Positions 43,876 to 52,880 of a stretch of 60,060 bases of DNA are shown here, piece by piece. The notes below the pieces were generated by a model. The model was not told the origin of the DNA. It did no database searches and worked only from the letters and a program-made list of their open reading frames with translations. Both the position numbers and the translations under genes were made by a program. The DNA is from Bacteroidales bacterium (GTDB lineage: Bacteria > Bacteroidota > Bacteroidia > Bacteroidales > Bacteroidaceae): positions 1 to 60,060 of the forward strand of contig SUXN01000014.1 in the NCBI GenBank assembly GCA_015060965.1, read 5' to 3'. How positions within the stretch are numbered: position 1 is the first letter of the stretch; each line of letters starts with the position of its first letter.

Positions 43876-46173
43876 TCAATAATCCAGTCTCAATCGTACG
43901 GTAGCCCCCTCTCTGGCTGTCGTACCTGCATTTATGCTTTGTGAGACTACTGTTCCCACACCGTCAAGTTCCACTTTCAGGCCGCATTGCTGCATCAGGT
44001 AGACTGCGTCTTTAGCTCCCATACCTGCTACGTTTGGCACTCTTCCGGTGCTTTTGCCCATTGCAGATACATTGTAGCCGGCATCCTTCTTCCTGCTTAT
44101 GGTACCCCATTCGCAGTTATCCTCATTCTCGCAGTTCATTCCCAGTTCTTTAAGAACAATCTCGGCTTCAGTGATACAACCCTTCTTTACTGAAGGCTGT
44201 ACAGGATTCTCCTCTTTAATATTATCTATGTCCTGCCTTAATCTCTTTGCCATGACCTTGTCTGCAATCTCCTTGAAGGCAATGGCCGACGTGCTTCCTC
44301 CTCCGAGTTTTCTCTTCTCTTCTGCGGGGCGGGTGTCCTGTGCTGCCTCGTATATCGTCTGCACCAGTAGGGTGTACTGTGGGTCATCCGCAGGAAAGAA
44401 ACCGCAGAAGCTCATCATCTTGCCGAACCCGTCGTAACGTCCATTCTTCGGGTTTACAAGGTCGGCTGTTCCGGTCTTTCCGGCTACCTTCATCATGCTT
44501 GACCTTGCACGCTTTCCTGTACCGTCAGGCTTTCCGTCTTTACCTACGCCTTCAACAACGCCAATGAGCATCTCTGTTACTTCGTCGGCAGTCTGTTTGG
44601 AAATCATCTGTGGGTTCAGCACTTTTGTGGGGTACTCCTCAATGATTTCGCCGTCTTTCAGCACGGCCTTTACTATTCGTGGTTGCATCTGTACACCGCC
44701 GTTGGCTATTGTGTTGTAGAAGTTCAGCATGTTTATTCCTGTCATCTGTACTCCATAGCCGTATGACATGGAGTTGATTGACAGACCGTTCCAACTCTTG
44801 CTTCCAGGTCTTGTGATACGTGGTGTTGCCTCGTTATCAATGATGTAATAGTTGGTACTCATACCGAAACTGTCCAATCTGTTTGTATAAGTTTCGGGGT
44901 TGTCGGCATAAGCTTTTCTTATATATTGCACCATACCTATGTTCGATGAGTATTTCAGCACCTCGCCCATACTGTACTTCCCTGTACCGTTGTCGCGGTA
45001 CATCTCGTCCGATACTTTCTGCTTACCGAAGAAACATACCTTTGAAGCATATGCTTTTACCGAGTCATTCACTGTCAATTTGCCGTCGGCAAGCATCGCT
45101 GTCACGGCAACAGTCTTGAAGATAGAGCCAGGCTCCATTATGCGGCAAAGCGCGTGGTTGGGAGTGGGGTTGTTGGGGATGTTGTCGGCAGTCTCAAGGT
45201 ATATGACATTGCCGTAAGCGTCGGTGCTCTTCGTCAGGTTTACAATAGCCTTTATGTCACCGGTCTTCGTTTCCATCAACATGGCCCATCCTGCCGGCAG
45301 ATGGTTCTCTACAAGCACTTTCTTCAAGGCGTTCTCGCATATGTCAAGCATCTCGGTGTTGATGGTCGTCTGTATGTCCATTCCGGCAACAGGCGCCTTC
45401 TTTATCTTTGTTATAGCCTTGCCTTTTCGGTTTGTCTCCCTGCGTCCGAGGCCCGGTGTACCTTCAAGGTATGCGTTGTATTTTTTCTCCAGACCGCTGA
45501 GTTCCATTGTCAGCGTGTCGTTCTTTGTCGTTTCGCGCACTATTCCGAATGTGCTCAGGCCGATGTCGCCGAAAATGTTCTTGCGGTCGGTCTTGTTGCG
45601 GTTATCTTTGTTTTTCTTGTCCTTTGAGAAGTCCTTGTCACGCTCTATGAACAGTCCACTATATTTGGGTCCCAATTCAAAGATAGGCAACTGCATCAGA
45701 CGGTTGTATTGTGTGTATGAAATCTTTCCACGGTAGAGCCTGAAATATCTCTCTTTCTTATTTATGCCTTTTGAAAGGCGTTTCTTGAAACTTTCTGCAC
45801 TCTCGCCAGGAAAAATCTCGTTCAGTCCCTTGCAGACGTCATCCAGATGCTCTTTCCAAAGGGAGTCGCGCTTGAATGTCGTTCTTTCGGCATCTTTCTT
45901 GTTGTCGTTGTTCACATATTTGAAATCGATGCGTAGCCTGTAGTAAGGGAGGCTGCTGACAATCAGGCCGCCCTCCTCGTCAAGTATTCTTCCTCTCTCG
46001 GGCTGCAGGGGGATGTTGTCCTGGATGTACCTCTCCTTTATCTTGTTCCATATTTCCCTGTCCTTGAACATAGTGGACACGGTATTGCCTACGATAATAA
46101 TCGCAATTGTGCTGAATGCGAATATTACCAGTATATTGAATCGGAATATTGAGTCGGAACGGAAGTGGAACAT
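43876..46173 (-). CDS. ftsI: Septal transpeptidase FtsI/PBP3 with PASTA domain
   Basis: The 765-residue protein has one N-terminal membrane helix (about 12-32) and a PBP dimer domain (PERGRILDEEGGLIVSSLPYYRL near 58-80). The transpeptidase domain has SIFK (S350, K353), SSN (409-411) and a later KTGTAD. One PASTA repeat occupies about 705-765 (GRVPNVAGMGAKDAVYLMQQ to the end). It cross-links septal peptidoglycan as partner of FtsW and is the target of beta-lactams. Most proteobacterial FtsI lack PASTA; it is common in Bacteroidota. Confidence 0.96.
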   Translation of the reverse strand: MFHFRSDSIFRFNILVIFAFSTIAIIIVGNTVSTMFKDREIWNKIKERYIQDNIPLQPERGRILDEEGGLIVSSLPYYRLRIDFKYVNNDNKKDAERTTFKRDSLWKEHLDDVCKGLNEIFPGESAESFKKRLSKGINKKERYFRLYRGKISYTQYNRLMQLPIFELGPKYSGLFIERDKDFSKDKKNKDNRNKTDRKNIFGDIGLSTFGIVRETTKNDTLTMELSGLEKKYNAYLEGTPGLGRRETNRKGKAITKIKKAPVAGMDIQTTINTEMLDICENALKKVLVENHLPAGWAMLMETKTGDIKAIVNLTKSTDAYGNVIYLETADNIPNNPTPNHALCRIMEPGSIFKTVAVTAMLADGKLTVNDSVKAYASKVCFFGKQKVSDEMYRDNGTGKYSMGEVLKYSSNIGMVQYIRKAYADNPETYTNRLDSFGMSTNYYIIDNEATPRITRPGSKSWNGLSINSMSYGYGVQMTGINMLNFYNTIANGGVQMQPRIVKAVLKDGEIIEEYPTKVLNPQMISKQTADEVTEMLIGVVEGVGKDGKPDGTGKRARSSMMKVAGKTGTADLVNPKNGRYDGFGKMMSFCGFFPADDPQYTLLVQTIYEAAQDTRPAEEKRKLGGGSTSAIAFKEIADKVMAKRLRQDIDNIKEENPVQPSVKKGCITEAEIVLKELGMNCENEDNCEWGTISRKKDAGYNVSAMGKSTGRVPNVAGMGAKDAVYLMQQCGLKVELDGVGTVVSQSINAGTTAREGATVRLRLDY

Positions 46174-46179
46174 CTTTCT

Positions 46180-46536
46180 TTATTTTTTAATGGAATACAT
46201 CGGTTTGCTCATTGTGCCGAGCTCGCTCTCTCTTGTCTGGAGTATCTTCTCAAGCTCGCTCTGTCTGCTTTTTGAGGTGAATTCACTCTTCAGCGTCAGT
46301 AGATTGTTCTTGAGGTTATCCCTCCTTTTTGTGAGTTTCTCTATTCTCAGCAACTCCCTTTCATACTCATAGCGGTTGCTTACATAGATGAATGCATAGA
46401 ATACAATAAGCGCCAGCAGTGCCGCATTCCTGCGGAACAGCTCGTTTGTGAACAGGCGTCCACCGATGATGGTGTTCAGTATCCTGTTCTTTTTCTTTTT
46501 TTTCTTTTTTTTGACTTGTGTCGCTTCTGTATCCAT
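46180..46536 (-). CDS. ftsL: FtsL-like cell division protein
   Basis: The 118-residue protein has a very basic N-terminus with a run of eight lysines, one membrane helix (about 37-53, AALLALIVFYAFIYVSN) and a C-terminal coiled coil (YEYERELLRIEKLTKRRDNL onward). Size, topology and position between rsmH and ftsI are those of FtsL, whose sequence is poorly conserved. FtsL would pair with a FtsB-like protein to activate FtsWI. The lysine run is coded by long A tracts. Confidence 0.85.
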   Translation of the reverse strand: MDTEATQVKKKKKKKKNRILNTIIGGRLFTNELFRRNAALLALIVFYAFIYVSNRYEYERELLRIEKLTKRRDNLKNNLLTLKSEFTSKSRQSELEKILQTRESELGTMSKPMYSIKK

Positions 46537-46542
46537 GTTTCT

Positions 46543-47454
46543 TTATTCTTCTTTCTTGATTGCTATCCTCAATTTTGCGCTTCGTGAGCGTGGGTTACGT
46601 TCCATCTCCTCATCGGTTGGCACGATTACTTTCTTTGCGTCGAACGGCGATGTCGTCCTGCCGAAGAAATCTTTCTCTACAATGCCTTCGATGTTGCCGC
46701 TTTTCATGAAGTTCTTCACAATGCGGTCCTCAATGGAGTGGTATGTTATCACCACCAGGCGTCCGCCGGGTTTCAATAGGTCCTTTGCGCTCTTGAGCAT
46801 CTCCTGCAATGCCTCAACCTCCTTGTTTATCTCAATGCGCAGTGCCTGGAACACCTTTGCCATCTCTTTCTTCTCGCGCTGTGGCGGGCAGAACGGTTTT
46901 GCAATCTCAATGAGTTCGTTTACACGCCTAATGGGCTTTTCTGTCCTCTCCCTGACAATCCTTGCTGCCAGCTTGCGCGCGCAGTTCAACTCTCCGTAGA
47001 GCTTGAAGATTCTTGTAAGCTCCTCCTCCGTGGCGCGGTTCAGCAGGTCTGCCGCTGTCTCACCCCCACGTTTGTTCATGCGCATATCGAGCTCGGCGTC
47101 AAAGCGGAACGAGAAGCCTCGTGTTTCGTCATCAAAGTGGTGTCCCGAGACACCTAAGTCGGCAAGAATCGCGTCAACCTGTGTCTGACCGTGGTAGCGC
47201 ATGAAGTTGTATATGAACCTGAAGTTTCCTCTCACAAAGGTGAAACGTGCGTCGTCTGGAGCATTCTTCTCGGCATCCTCATCCTGGTCGAAACTGTAGA
47301 GGTGTCCCTCCTTGCCCAAGCGGTCAAGAATCTCGCGTGAGTGTCCTCCTCCTCCAAATGTCACATCAATGCACTTGCTGTCGGGTGTTATCTCCATTCC
47401 GTCGACACTCTCCTTCAGCAGTACAGGTGTGTGGTAAACCTGAATCTCATTCAT
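46543..47454 (-). CDS. rsmH: 16S rRNA (cytosine-1402-N4)-methyltransferase
   Basis: The 303-residue protein has the start YHTPVLLKESVDGM, the SAM-binding DVTFGGGGHSREIL, DAILADLGVSGHHFDDETRGFSFR (in part), DMRMNKRGG, the RIVRER helix and the C-terminal NPRSRSAKLRIA. It methylates C1402 of 16S rRNA. It overlaps mraZ by 8 bases. Confidence 0.97.
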   Translation of the reverse strand: MNEIQVYHTPVLLKESVDGMEITPDSKCIDVTFGGGGHSREILDRLGKEGHLYSFDQDEDAEKNAPDDARFTFVRGNFRFIYNFMRYHGQTQVDAILADLGVSGHHFDDETRGFSFRFDAELDMRMNKRGGETAADLLNRATEEELTRIFKLYGELNCARKLAARIVRERTEKPIRRVNELIEIAKPFCPPQREKKEMAKVFQALRIEINKEVEALQEMLKSAKDLLKPGGRLVVITYHSIEDRIVKNFMKSGNIEGIVEKDFFGRTTSPFDAKKVIVPTDEEMERNPRSRSAKLRIAIKKEE

Positions 47455-47911
47455 TTCCGGCTTTGTTTACTGTGGTCATTATGTTTTCAAGTTCGCGGCT
47501 GAAATCCTCCGGGGTCATGAACGGCTGTTCAAGCTTCTCTTTTGCCCAAATCTCGATAGTGTCATCCATTCCAATGAACCTCACCTCCTGCTTTATTGCA
47601 GCCATACCAAGGTATCTCTTCGGCAACAGCACGCGGCCGTTGCTGTCGATTGTGAGCTCCTCCACGTCTGCCACGAACTGTCGGAATATCATCTGGTGTT
47701 TTGCATTCCACTTGTCAAGGCGGCTCCTGAGCAGGTCCAGCTGTTCATTCCAGCTGCTCTCGGGGTACAGGACAAGACAGTCCTGATAGACATCCTTGCG
47801 CAACATCACCTTCTCGCAGCCCTCGGCCTGCAGGATACGGCGGAAACAGGCAGGCAGGAAGACTCTTCCTTTGCTGTCTGTCTTTGCTTCTATGTTGCCT
47901 ATAAAACGCAT
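47447..47911 (-). CDS. mraZ: Transcriptional regulator MraZ
   Basis: The 154-residue protein has two AbrB-like half-domains: IGNIEAKTDSKGRVFLPACF and VEELTIDSNGRVLLPKRYLG. MraZ forms rings that bind direct repeats upstream of its own gene and repress the division cluster in other bacteria. Here two TGGGG repeats 10 bases apart lie at 47949-47970, on the same strand and just upstream. It is the first gene of the cluster. Confidence 0.96.
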   Translation of the reverse strand: MRFIGNIEAKTDSKGRVFLPACFRRILQAEGCEKVMLRKDVYQDCLVLYPESSWNEQLDLLRSRLDKWNAKHQMIFRQFVADVEELTIDSNGRVLLPKRYLGMAAIKQEVRFIGMDDTIEIWAKEKLEQPFMTPEDFSRELENIMTTVNKAGNE

Positions 47912-47939
47912 ATTATACCTCTAAAATAGAAAATTTGTT

Positions 47940-47947
47940 CAAAAGTA
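47940..47947 (-). promoter_or_regulatory. -7 box of the mraZ (division cluster) promoter
   Basis: TACTTTTG on the minus strand, 28 bases before the mraZ ATG. No TTTG is found 19-20 bases upstream; that position falls inside the TGGGG direct repeats. Confidence 0.6.
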
Positions 47948-47948
47948 C

Positions 47949-47970
47949 ACAATTCCCCACAATTCCCCAC
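47949..47970 (-). promoter_or_regulatory. Putative MraZ operator (two direct repeats)
   Basis: On the minus strand the 10-base unit TGTGGGGAAT occurs twice in perfect tandem, placing TGGGG boxes at 47955-47959 and 47965-47969 with 5-base spacing. In E. coli MraZ binds TGGG(A/G) boxes separated by 5 bases ahead of mraZ. The repeats cover the expected -33 region. Confidence 0.7.
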
Positions 47971-48125
47971 ATAATGTGCAAATTATTTTCAAATAAAGTT
48001 TTCAACAATCTGTTGATATCTCGGGAAGTCCCTATCCGCTTGAGAATAAATACATTGTTGGAATGTGCGGCAAAGTGGAGCGAAAATCCCGCTATAATAA
48101 AGAGTTGAAAGTGCGCGCATTTCTA

Positions 48126-48154
48126 TTGCTTTTAGGGAAAAATTATTAATTTTA
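48126..48154 (+). promoter_or_regulatory. Putative promoter of the M28 peptidase
   Basis: TTG (48126-48128), 18 bases, then TAATTTTA (48147-48154). The -7 box lacks the final G, and the spacing is one base short. Confidence 0.35.
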
Positions 48155-48173
48155 CCACAAAATCGTAAAAATC

Positions 48174-49181
48174 ATGAACCGCAGGACAAATCTTATTCTG
48201 TCAGTTTTTGTTACACTTCTGATGCTTTCAGGTGGTGTCAGTGTATATGCACAGGGCTTTTCGAAGAAGGCTCTTGCCAGTGTTACCGAAGAACGTGCCC
48301 GCAATATTGTGGGTTTCCTTGCCGATGATCTTCTTGAGGGGCGTGATGCAGGTATGCAAGGCGGCTATCTTGCTGCCGAATATATTGTCTCGCTGTTCAA
48401 GGAGTGGGGTGTCGGGCCTTTCCTTGAGAGTGGATACTATCAGCCTTTTACAGCGGTAAAGAATGTCAACAACTGGCTTACAGAAGCCAACCGTGATATA
48501 GCTCCTCTGATTGCCGATGGTTGTGAGACGCGTGAACTGAGGAATATCCTTGCTGTCATTCCCGGTAAAGAGGACGGTATTGTTGTGGTGGGTGCGCATT
48601 ATGACCATCTGGGCATTGATACTACCCTCCAGGGTGACAACTGTTTCAATGGCGCCGATGACAACGCCTCGGGTGTGTCGGCTGTATTGCAGATTGCAAG
48701 GGCTATAAAGATGTCGGGCAAGCAGCCTCGCCGTACAATCATCTTCGCACTTTGGGACGGAGAGGAGAAAGGTCTGCTCGGGTCAACCTATTTTGTCAAG
48801 AAATGCACCTTTTTATCGGATATTTCAGCCTATATGAATTTTGATATGGTGGGCCGTGGACCGGCTGAGAATCCCATGCATCTCAGCTATATGTACACTG
48901 CAGCTAACCCGCTTTTCGGCGAGTGGTTGCGTGAGGATGTGAAGAAATACGATCTTTGTTTCGCACCTTATTACAATGCGGCAGAGAGTCTCATCGGCGG
49001 TAGCGACAACACCCCGTTTGCAAGAAAGGGGATACCCATCGTGTGGTATCACACCGAGGGGCATCCCGATTATCACCGTCCGTCGGACAGCGCCGACAAG
49101 ATCAATTACCGCAAGCTCACAGACATAAGCCGCGCGGCATGCCTGTGTGTATGGCGTTTGGCTAATGTGCGCAAGTATTGA
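48174..49181 (+). CDS. Exported M28-family zinc aminopeptidase
   Basis: The 335-residue protein has a signal peptide (about 1-26, ending VYAQ). The M28 domain has its five zinc ligands in order: VVGAHYDHLG (His), FNGADDNASG (bridging Asp), LWDGEEKGLLGS (catalytic and ligand Glu), MNFDMVGRG (Asp) and HTEGHPDYHRPSD (His). It would cleave N-terminal residues from peptides in the periplasm. It is convergent with nhaA, with only 3 bases between the stops. Confidence 0.92.
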   Translation: MNRRTNLILSVFVTLLMLSGGVSVYAQGFSKKALASVTEERARNIVGFLADDLLEGRDAGMQGGYLAAEYIVSLFKEWGVGPFLESGYYQPFTAVKNVNNWLTEANRDIAPLIADGCETRELRNILAVIPGKEDGIVVVGAHYDHLGIDTTLQGDNCFNGADDNASGVSAVLQIARAIKMSGKQPRRTIIFALWDGEEKGLLGSTYFVKKCTFLSDISAYMNFDMVGRGPAENPMHLSYMYTAANPLFGEWLREDVKKYDLCFAPYYNAAESLIGGSDNTPFARKGIPIVWYHTEGHPDYHRPSDSADKINYRKLTDISRAACLCVWRLANVRKY

Positions 49182-49184
49182 ATG

Positions 49185-50543
49185 TTATTCCTGCTCTTCT
49201 GTTGCTGCCGCGTTAGGCAGGTAGCGGTTGAGCAACAGGCATCCAATAGCAGCCGAAATGAACGAGCCGCACAGGATGCCTAACTTTGCCTGGTTCAAAA
49301 GGTGCAGACCGCTCTCGCCGAGTGAAGCATATGAGAGGTCGGCAATGAAGATGGACACTGTGAGCCCGATACCGCACACCATGCATACCGATGCAAAAGC
49401 CTTCCAGTTGCTACCCTCCGGCAACTGTACAATCCTGCACTTTATTGCCACCCATGAGAATGTGAACACGCCGATGAACTTGCCCAGTACAAGGCCGGTC
49501 ATAACAGACATACCTACACCGCCTGCAACATCGGTAATGCTCATTGATGACATGTCAATGCCTACGTTCGCAAATGCAAACAATGGGATTACGATATAGC
49601 CGATAATCTTGTAAAGGTTGTCCTCAAGTTCCTGTAGCGGGCTTATGAGTTTGTCTGCGGCCGATTCAATGCTCTTGAGTTTGTGTACGTCCTCTTTGGA
49701 GAGAATCATCGTGTGATGCTTTCCGCTTATCTTTGTTACCGGGAAACTGTTTATCTTCTCGCGTATGCGCTCGATGTAGTGGGCCGATCCCTTGCGTTGT
49801 GATGCAGGCACGCTGAACGCTACAATAACACCTGCTATCGTGGCATGTATTCCGGAGTTCAGCATTGCGTACCAAAGGATGACACCCACTGCCAGATAGT
49901 ACGATTTCTTCATTATCTTCATATAGTTGCCAAGCATAAGCAGCAGTGTGCAGCCAACAGCCATCAACAGGTATTGTACCTCAATGGCCTGTGAATAGAA
50001 GATTGCAATAACGATGATACCTCCCAAGTCATCGGCAACAGCCAATGCGGCAAGGAACATCTTCAGGCCGATAGGTACTCGTGTCTTGAATATCGACAGC
50101 ACTCCAAGTGAGAATGCAATGTCTGTTGCCATAGGAATTGCTACACCGCGTAGCATATCAGGGTCATTCGGGCAAGTGAGCCAGAAAAAGATTATGGGTA
50201 CCAGCATACCTCCGCAGGCACCGATTATGGGCAACAGTGCCTTCTGTCGTGTTGATAGCTCTCCAACAAGGATCTCGCGTTTAATTTCGAGTCCTACCGA
50301 CAGGAAGAATATAGCCATAAGGAAATCGTTTATCACCATCATCAGCGACATGTTGTGTCCGCCGTGGCTGAAAAAGTTGAAGTTGCCTATGGATAGTGTT
50401 ACCTCCTGCCTCCAGAACTCGAAATAGTTGTCCTTCAGCGGAGAGTTTGCAGCAATTAGCGCCAGTATGGTTGCAACAATCAGTACGCCACTTGTGTTGA
50501 CGTACCTCTTGATCATACTTCTGAAACTGTAGTTTGTCATCAT
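49185..50543 (-). CDS. nhaA: Na+/H+ antiporter NhaA
   Basis: The 452-residue protein has about twelve membrane helices. NhaA motifs are FFLSVGLEIKREILVGELS, GVAIPMATDIAFSLGVLS, the two adjacent aspartates in ALAVADDLGGIIVIAIFYS, and ANVGIDMS. Compared with E. coli (388 residues) it has a longer cytoplasmic loop (about 250-300). It expels sodium in exchange for protons to control pH and salt. The start may be the first or second Met. Confidence 0.95.
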   Translation of the reverse strand: MMTNYSFRSMIKRYVNTSGVLIVATILALIAANSPLKDNYFEFWRQEVTLSIGNFNFFSHGGHNMSLMMVINDFLMAIFFLSVGLEIKREILVGELSTRQKALLPIIGACGGMLVPIIFFWLTCPNDPDMLRGVAIPMATDIAFSLGVLSIFKTRVPIGLKMFLAALAVADDLGGIIVIAIFYSQAIEVQYLLMAVGCTLLLMLGNYMKIMKKSYYLAVGVILWYAMLNSGIHATIAGVIVAFSVPASQRKGSAHYIERIREKINSFPVTKISGKHHTMILSKEDVHKLKSIESAADKLISPLQELEDNLYKIIGYIVIPLFAFANVGIDMSSMSITDVAGGVGMSVMTGLVLGKFIGVFTFSWVAIKCRIVQLPEGSNWKAFASVCMVCGIGLTVSIFIADLSYASLGESGLHLLNQAKLGILCGSFISAAIGCLLLNRYLPNAAATEEQE

Positions 50544-50571
50544 ATTATATCATCTCTAAAAATTCGAACCG

Positions 50572-50579
50572 CAAAATTA
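50572..50579 (-). promoter_or_regulatory. -7 box of the nhaA promoter
   Basis: TAATTTTG on the minus strand, 28 bases before the nhaA ATG. The -33 element is unclear: the nearest TTG is 16 bases upstream of the box. Confidence 0.45.
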
Positions 50580-50698
50580 CTGCCTTTTCAAACTCCAATC
50601 AGTTCGTACATTAGTGTAAAACGCGAAACGAACTATCGGTTTTATCAATAGATGAGTTCTCTTTTCCTGGGAAGGACGGGGCTGTTTGCCGATAAACG

Positions 50699-50732
50699 AA
50701 CAGCACGGCTTTCGTCAGAAAACCGTGCTGTT
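50699..50732 (-). terminator. Terminator of the C1 peptidase gene
   Basis: A 15-bp stem (50699-50713 with 50718-50732) has one U-G pair on the minus strand and a 4-base loop. It lies 21 bases past the peptidase stop and is followed by CGTTTATC, a weak T tract. Confidence 0.75.
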
Positions 50733-50753
50733 ATACTATAATTCCTTGTATGT

Positions 50754-52163
50754 TTACTCTTCAGGCATGAACATGGGGTCCCATGCGGGGAGCATTGTCG
50801 GTTTCTCGTTCAGAACCTTGAGTACATTCTCGGGAACGTACTTCTTGTCTACAACAAGACGGAACATATACTCGTTGAACCACTCGTCGGTCATGATGAG
50901 TGTGCCGTGGAAGCCTGAGCTTGCACCCCAGCTGTTCTCCACCTGCCATTTTAGGGGGTTGCCGTCCTTGTCAAGGTCAACTGCCTTCAGTGTCATGGCG
51001 TGTGACGAACCGCTGTCGAATGTCATCACTCTCTGGCGCTTGTCCATGCCGAACTCGATGCCGAAGAGCTCACCGTAATTGTAGTTGTTGATGTCGAGTG
51101 TACCGCGCTTAGAGTCAAGGAACTTGCCGACGTCGCAAGAGAAGTACATCATTGTGCTGTCCTTGATTGATGCGATGGCCATCTTCTTGATTTCATCCAG
51201 AGGCAGGTTGATGTAGAGCCAGTTGTGTCCGTCGTAGAGGTGGCGGTCGTACTCAATCTCATAGCTCTTCCAGTAGGGACGTGTGGGGTCGTTCATCAGC
51301 ATCACATAGTCATCCTGGAGGTTGATGTTTAGGTACTTCTCATAAAAACTCTTCGGGGTATACTTCTGTGGCTCCTCGCGGTACTTGCCGTTTGCGTCCT
51401 TCGGAGCCCATGTGAACTCTGTCGGTGGAACACCGTAAACCTGTGCAAGCATCTTGTAGACCACTTTCAGCTGCTCTTTCTTCATCTCAAGGAGCTTCTT
51501 CTCCTTTGCACCGTTCTCGTGTGCAGTGCGCAGCTCGAGGCCAAACTCACGCAGCTTTGTGGTGAGCAGTGCCGAGAAGGCTGCAGTGTTGTCGCTTGTG
51601 TAGCTCTCCTTCATCACACCCTTCGGTACAATGCCGTACTTTGCGATGAGGTCGGCAACGCCTGTGAAAGTACCGCCGTCGCTCAACGGGTGCTTGAACA
51701 GCCACTCCACGGTGCGGTCGTCGTATGGCGCCTTACGTGTGTCGATGACACCCTGCAGGAACAGGTTCGACTTCTCCAGCTGGTCGAAGAAGAAGTTGTA
51801 TACCTGCGAGAACTCGAATGCGCCGAGGTTCTCATTTGCAATCATCTTGGCACGAAGCACGTTCATTCCGGTGAACAGCCAGCAACGGCCCGATGACTTC
51901 TGGTCTGTGATGCCTTTTGAGTTTACACTGTGGCTGAAGTGTGTGTCCATCTCGTTGAGGTTCTCCTGATTGACCGAGAGCACCTTCACCGAGTTTGCCA
52001 ACATCACGTTCTGCAGGGCTTTCTCAGCTCCTGTGGGAGCATAGCTTGCTTTAAGTTCCTGGAGCATCTGTGCATCGATACCGCCTTTGTTCTCCTGTGC
52101 TGTGGCACCGGCCGACAGCAGCAAGGCTGCTGCAAAGCAGCCGAATAGTCTTGTCTTGTTCAT
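50754..52163 (-). CDS. Exported C1-family aminopeptidase (bleomycin-hydrolase/PepC-like)
   Basis: The 469-residue protein has a signal peptide (1-22, ending ATAQ). A papain-fold bleomycin-hydrolase domain follows with catalytic C94 in ITDQKSSGRCWLFTGMN, His in SGSSHAMTLKAVD and Asn in WQVENSWGASSG. Cytoplasmic PepC has no signal peptide, so this copy probably trims peptides in the periplasm. It has an exact-consensus promoter and its own terminator, so it is monocistronic. Confidence 0.92.
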   Translation of the reverse strand: MNKTRLFGCFAAALLLSAGATAQENKGGIDAQMLQELKASYAPTGAEKALQNVMLANSVKVLSVNQENLNEMDTHFSHSVNSKGITDQKSSGRCWLFTGMNVLRAKMIANENLGAFEFSQVYNFFFDQLEKSNLFLQGVIDTRKAPYDDRTVEWLFKHPLSDGGTFTGVADLIAKYGIVPKGVMKESYTSDNTAAFSALLTTKLREFGLELRTAHENGAKEKKLLEMKKEQLKVVYKMLAQVYGVPPTEFTWAPKDANGKYREEPQKYTPKSFYEKYLNINLQDDYVMLMNDPTRPYWKSYEIEYDRHLYDGHNWLYINLPLDEIKKMAIASIKDSTMMYFSCDVGKFLDSKRGTLDINNYNYGELFGIEFGMDKRQRVMTFDSGSSHAMTLKAVDLDKDGNPLKWQVENSWGASSGFHGTLIMTDEWFNEYMFRLVVDKKYVPENVLKVLNEKPTMLPAWDPMFMPEE

Positions 52164-52190
52164 ATATTATCTTTTTTGTCTTTCACATTG

Positions 52191-52221
52191 CGAAGATAGT
52201 GAATAATTTAAAAAATGCAAA
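52191..52221 (-). promoter_or_regulatory. Promoter of the C1 aminopeptidase
   Basis: On the minus strand the sequence is TTTG (52218-52221), 19 bases, then TATCTTCG (52191-52198). The ATG is 28 bases after the box. Confidence 0.75.
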
Positions 52222-52249
52222 GAGCTCTCTTTGTTGTTGGAGGTGCTGT

Positions 52250-52289
52250 ATATAAAAACCGGAGTCAGCAGTGAACTGCAACTCCGGTT
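52250..52289 (-). terminator. Terminator of the lipoprotein gene
   Basis: A 9-bp stem (52257-52265 with 52281-52289) has an inner hairpin in the loop. It is followed on the minus strand by TTTTATA. Confidence 0.8.
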
Positions 52290-52311
52290 CAAGAATTAAT
52301 GTATTCTGTTA

Positions 52312-52836
52312 TTATCTGGTAAATACAAATACATTCGTTATTCCTAATGTATCAACAGCTTCCTTGCCGTCGCATGTGACTGAACGTTTTATATTCACAT
52401 GCTTGCCGTTGATATTTACTTTATTGGATACGTACATAGTGTGCTGTACTCCGTCGCCCAAATCAATTGTTACTGTTTCGTTGTCGTATTCCGTGTGTCC
52501 GTCGAATGGACCGAATCCCACGTATGGTGTAAACTTGAATTCGGCATTATATAGGCCAATGAAAGGTGTATACGCGAATCTTGTTTCAACCTCGGGCTTT
52601 TCATATATACCGGACAGGTCTTCGCACTCATAAGTCACGCCGTTGTATGTGGCGCTTATTTCACCAATGATGTTGTTCTCGCAATTCGGGTCCATGAGAT
52701 TGTTGCCATCCTTGTCCAATACAATGATTCTTGCTTCGAACCCCGGGATATCATGAGTCCATAATCCTTCATCTTCATTGTCGCAGGCTGTGAACATCAC
52801 TGCTGCAAAAAGCATCAAGAGTAGTCTGTTTTTCAT
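52312..52836 (-). CDS. Probable surface lipoprotein, function unknown
   Basis: The 174-residue protein has a lipoprotein signal sequence ending FTAC, with Cys at residue 18. The next residues, DNEDE, are acidic, like the lipoprotein export signal that sends lipoproteins to the cell surface in Bacteroidota. The remainder is predicted beta-rich (GFEARIIVLDKDGNNLMD, ISATYNGVTYECEDL, VNINGKHVNIKRSVTCDG), perhaps one or two Ig-like or transthyretin-like domains. I do not recognise a named family. The start at 52836 is preferred to a longer frame from 52908 because it gives a clean signal peptide and lies downstream of a TATATTTG box. A poly-G tract sits at the -33 position of its promoter. Confidence 0.75.
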   Translation of the reverse strand: MKNRLLLMLFAAVMFTACDNEDEGLWTHDIPGFEARIIVLDKDGNNLMDPNCENNIIGEISATYNGVTYECEDLSGIYEKPEVETRFAYTPFIGLYNAEFKFTPYVGFGPFDGHTEYDNETVTIDLGDGVQHTMYVSNKVNINGKHVNIKRSVTCDGKEAVDTLGITNVFVFTR

Positions 52837-52880
52837 AATAGTCTGTTTTTTAGAAGTTTCTATTTCAGTGTTTTCAATGG

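Noticed and set aside
31921..47911. murF or ddl in the division cluster
   Set aside because: Every gene of the cluster was assigned and neither ligase is present; MurC, MurD and MurE are distinct and complete.
50602..50631. A 7-bp inverted repeat (AGTTCGT with ACGAACT) upstream of nhaA
   Set aside because: It is too short and not placed over a promoter element; no regulator can be named.
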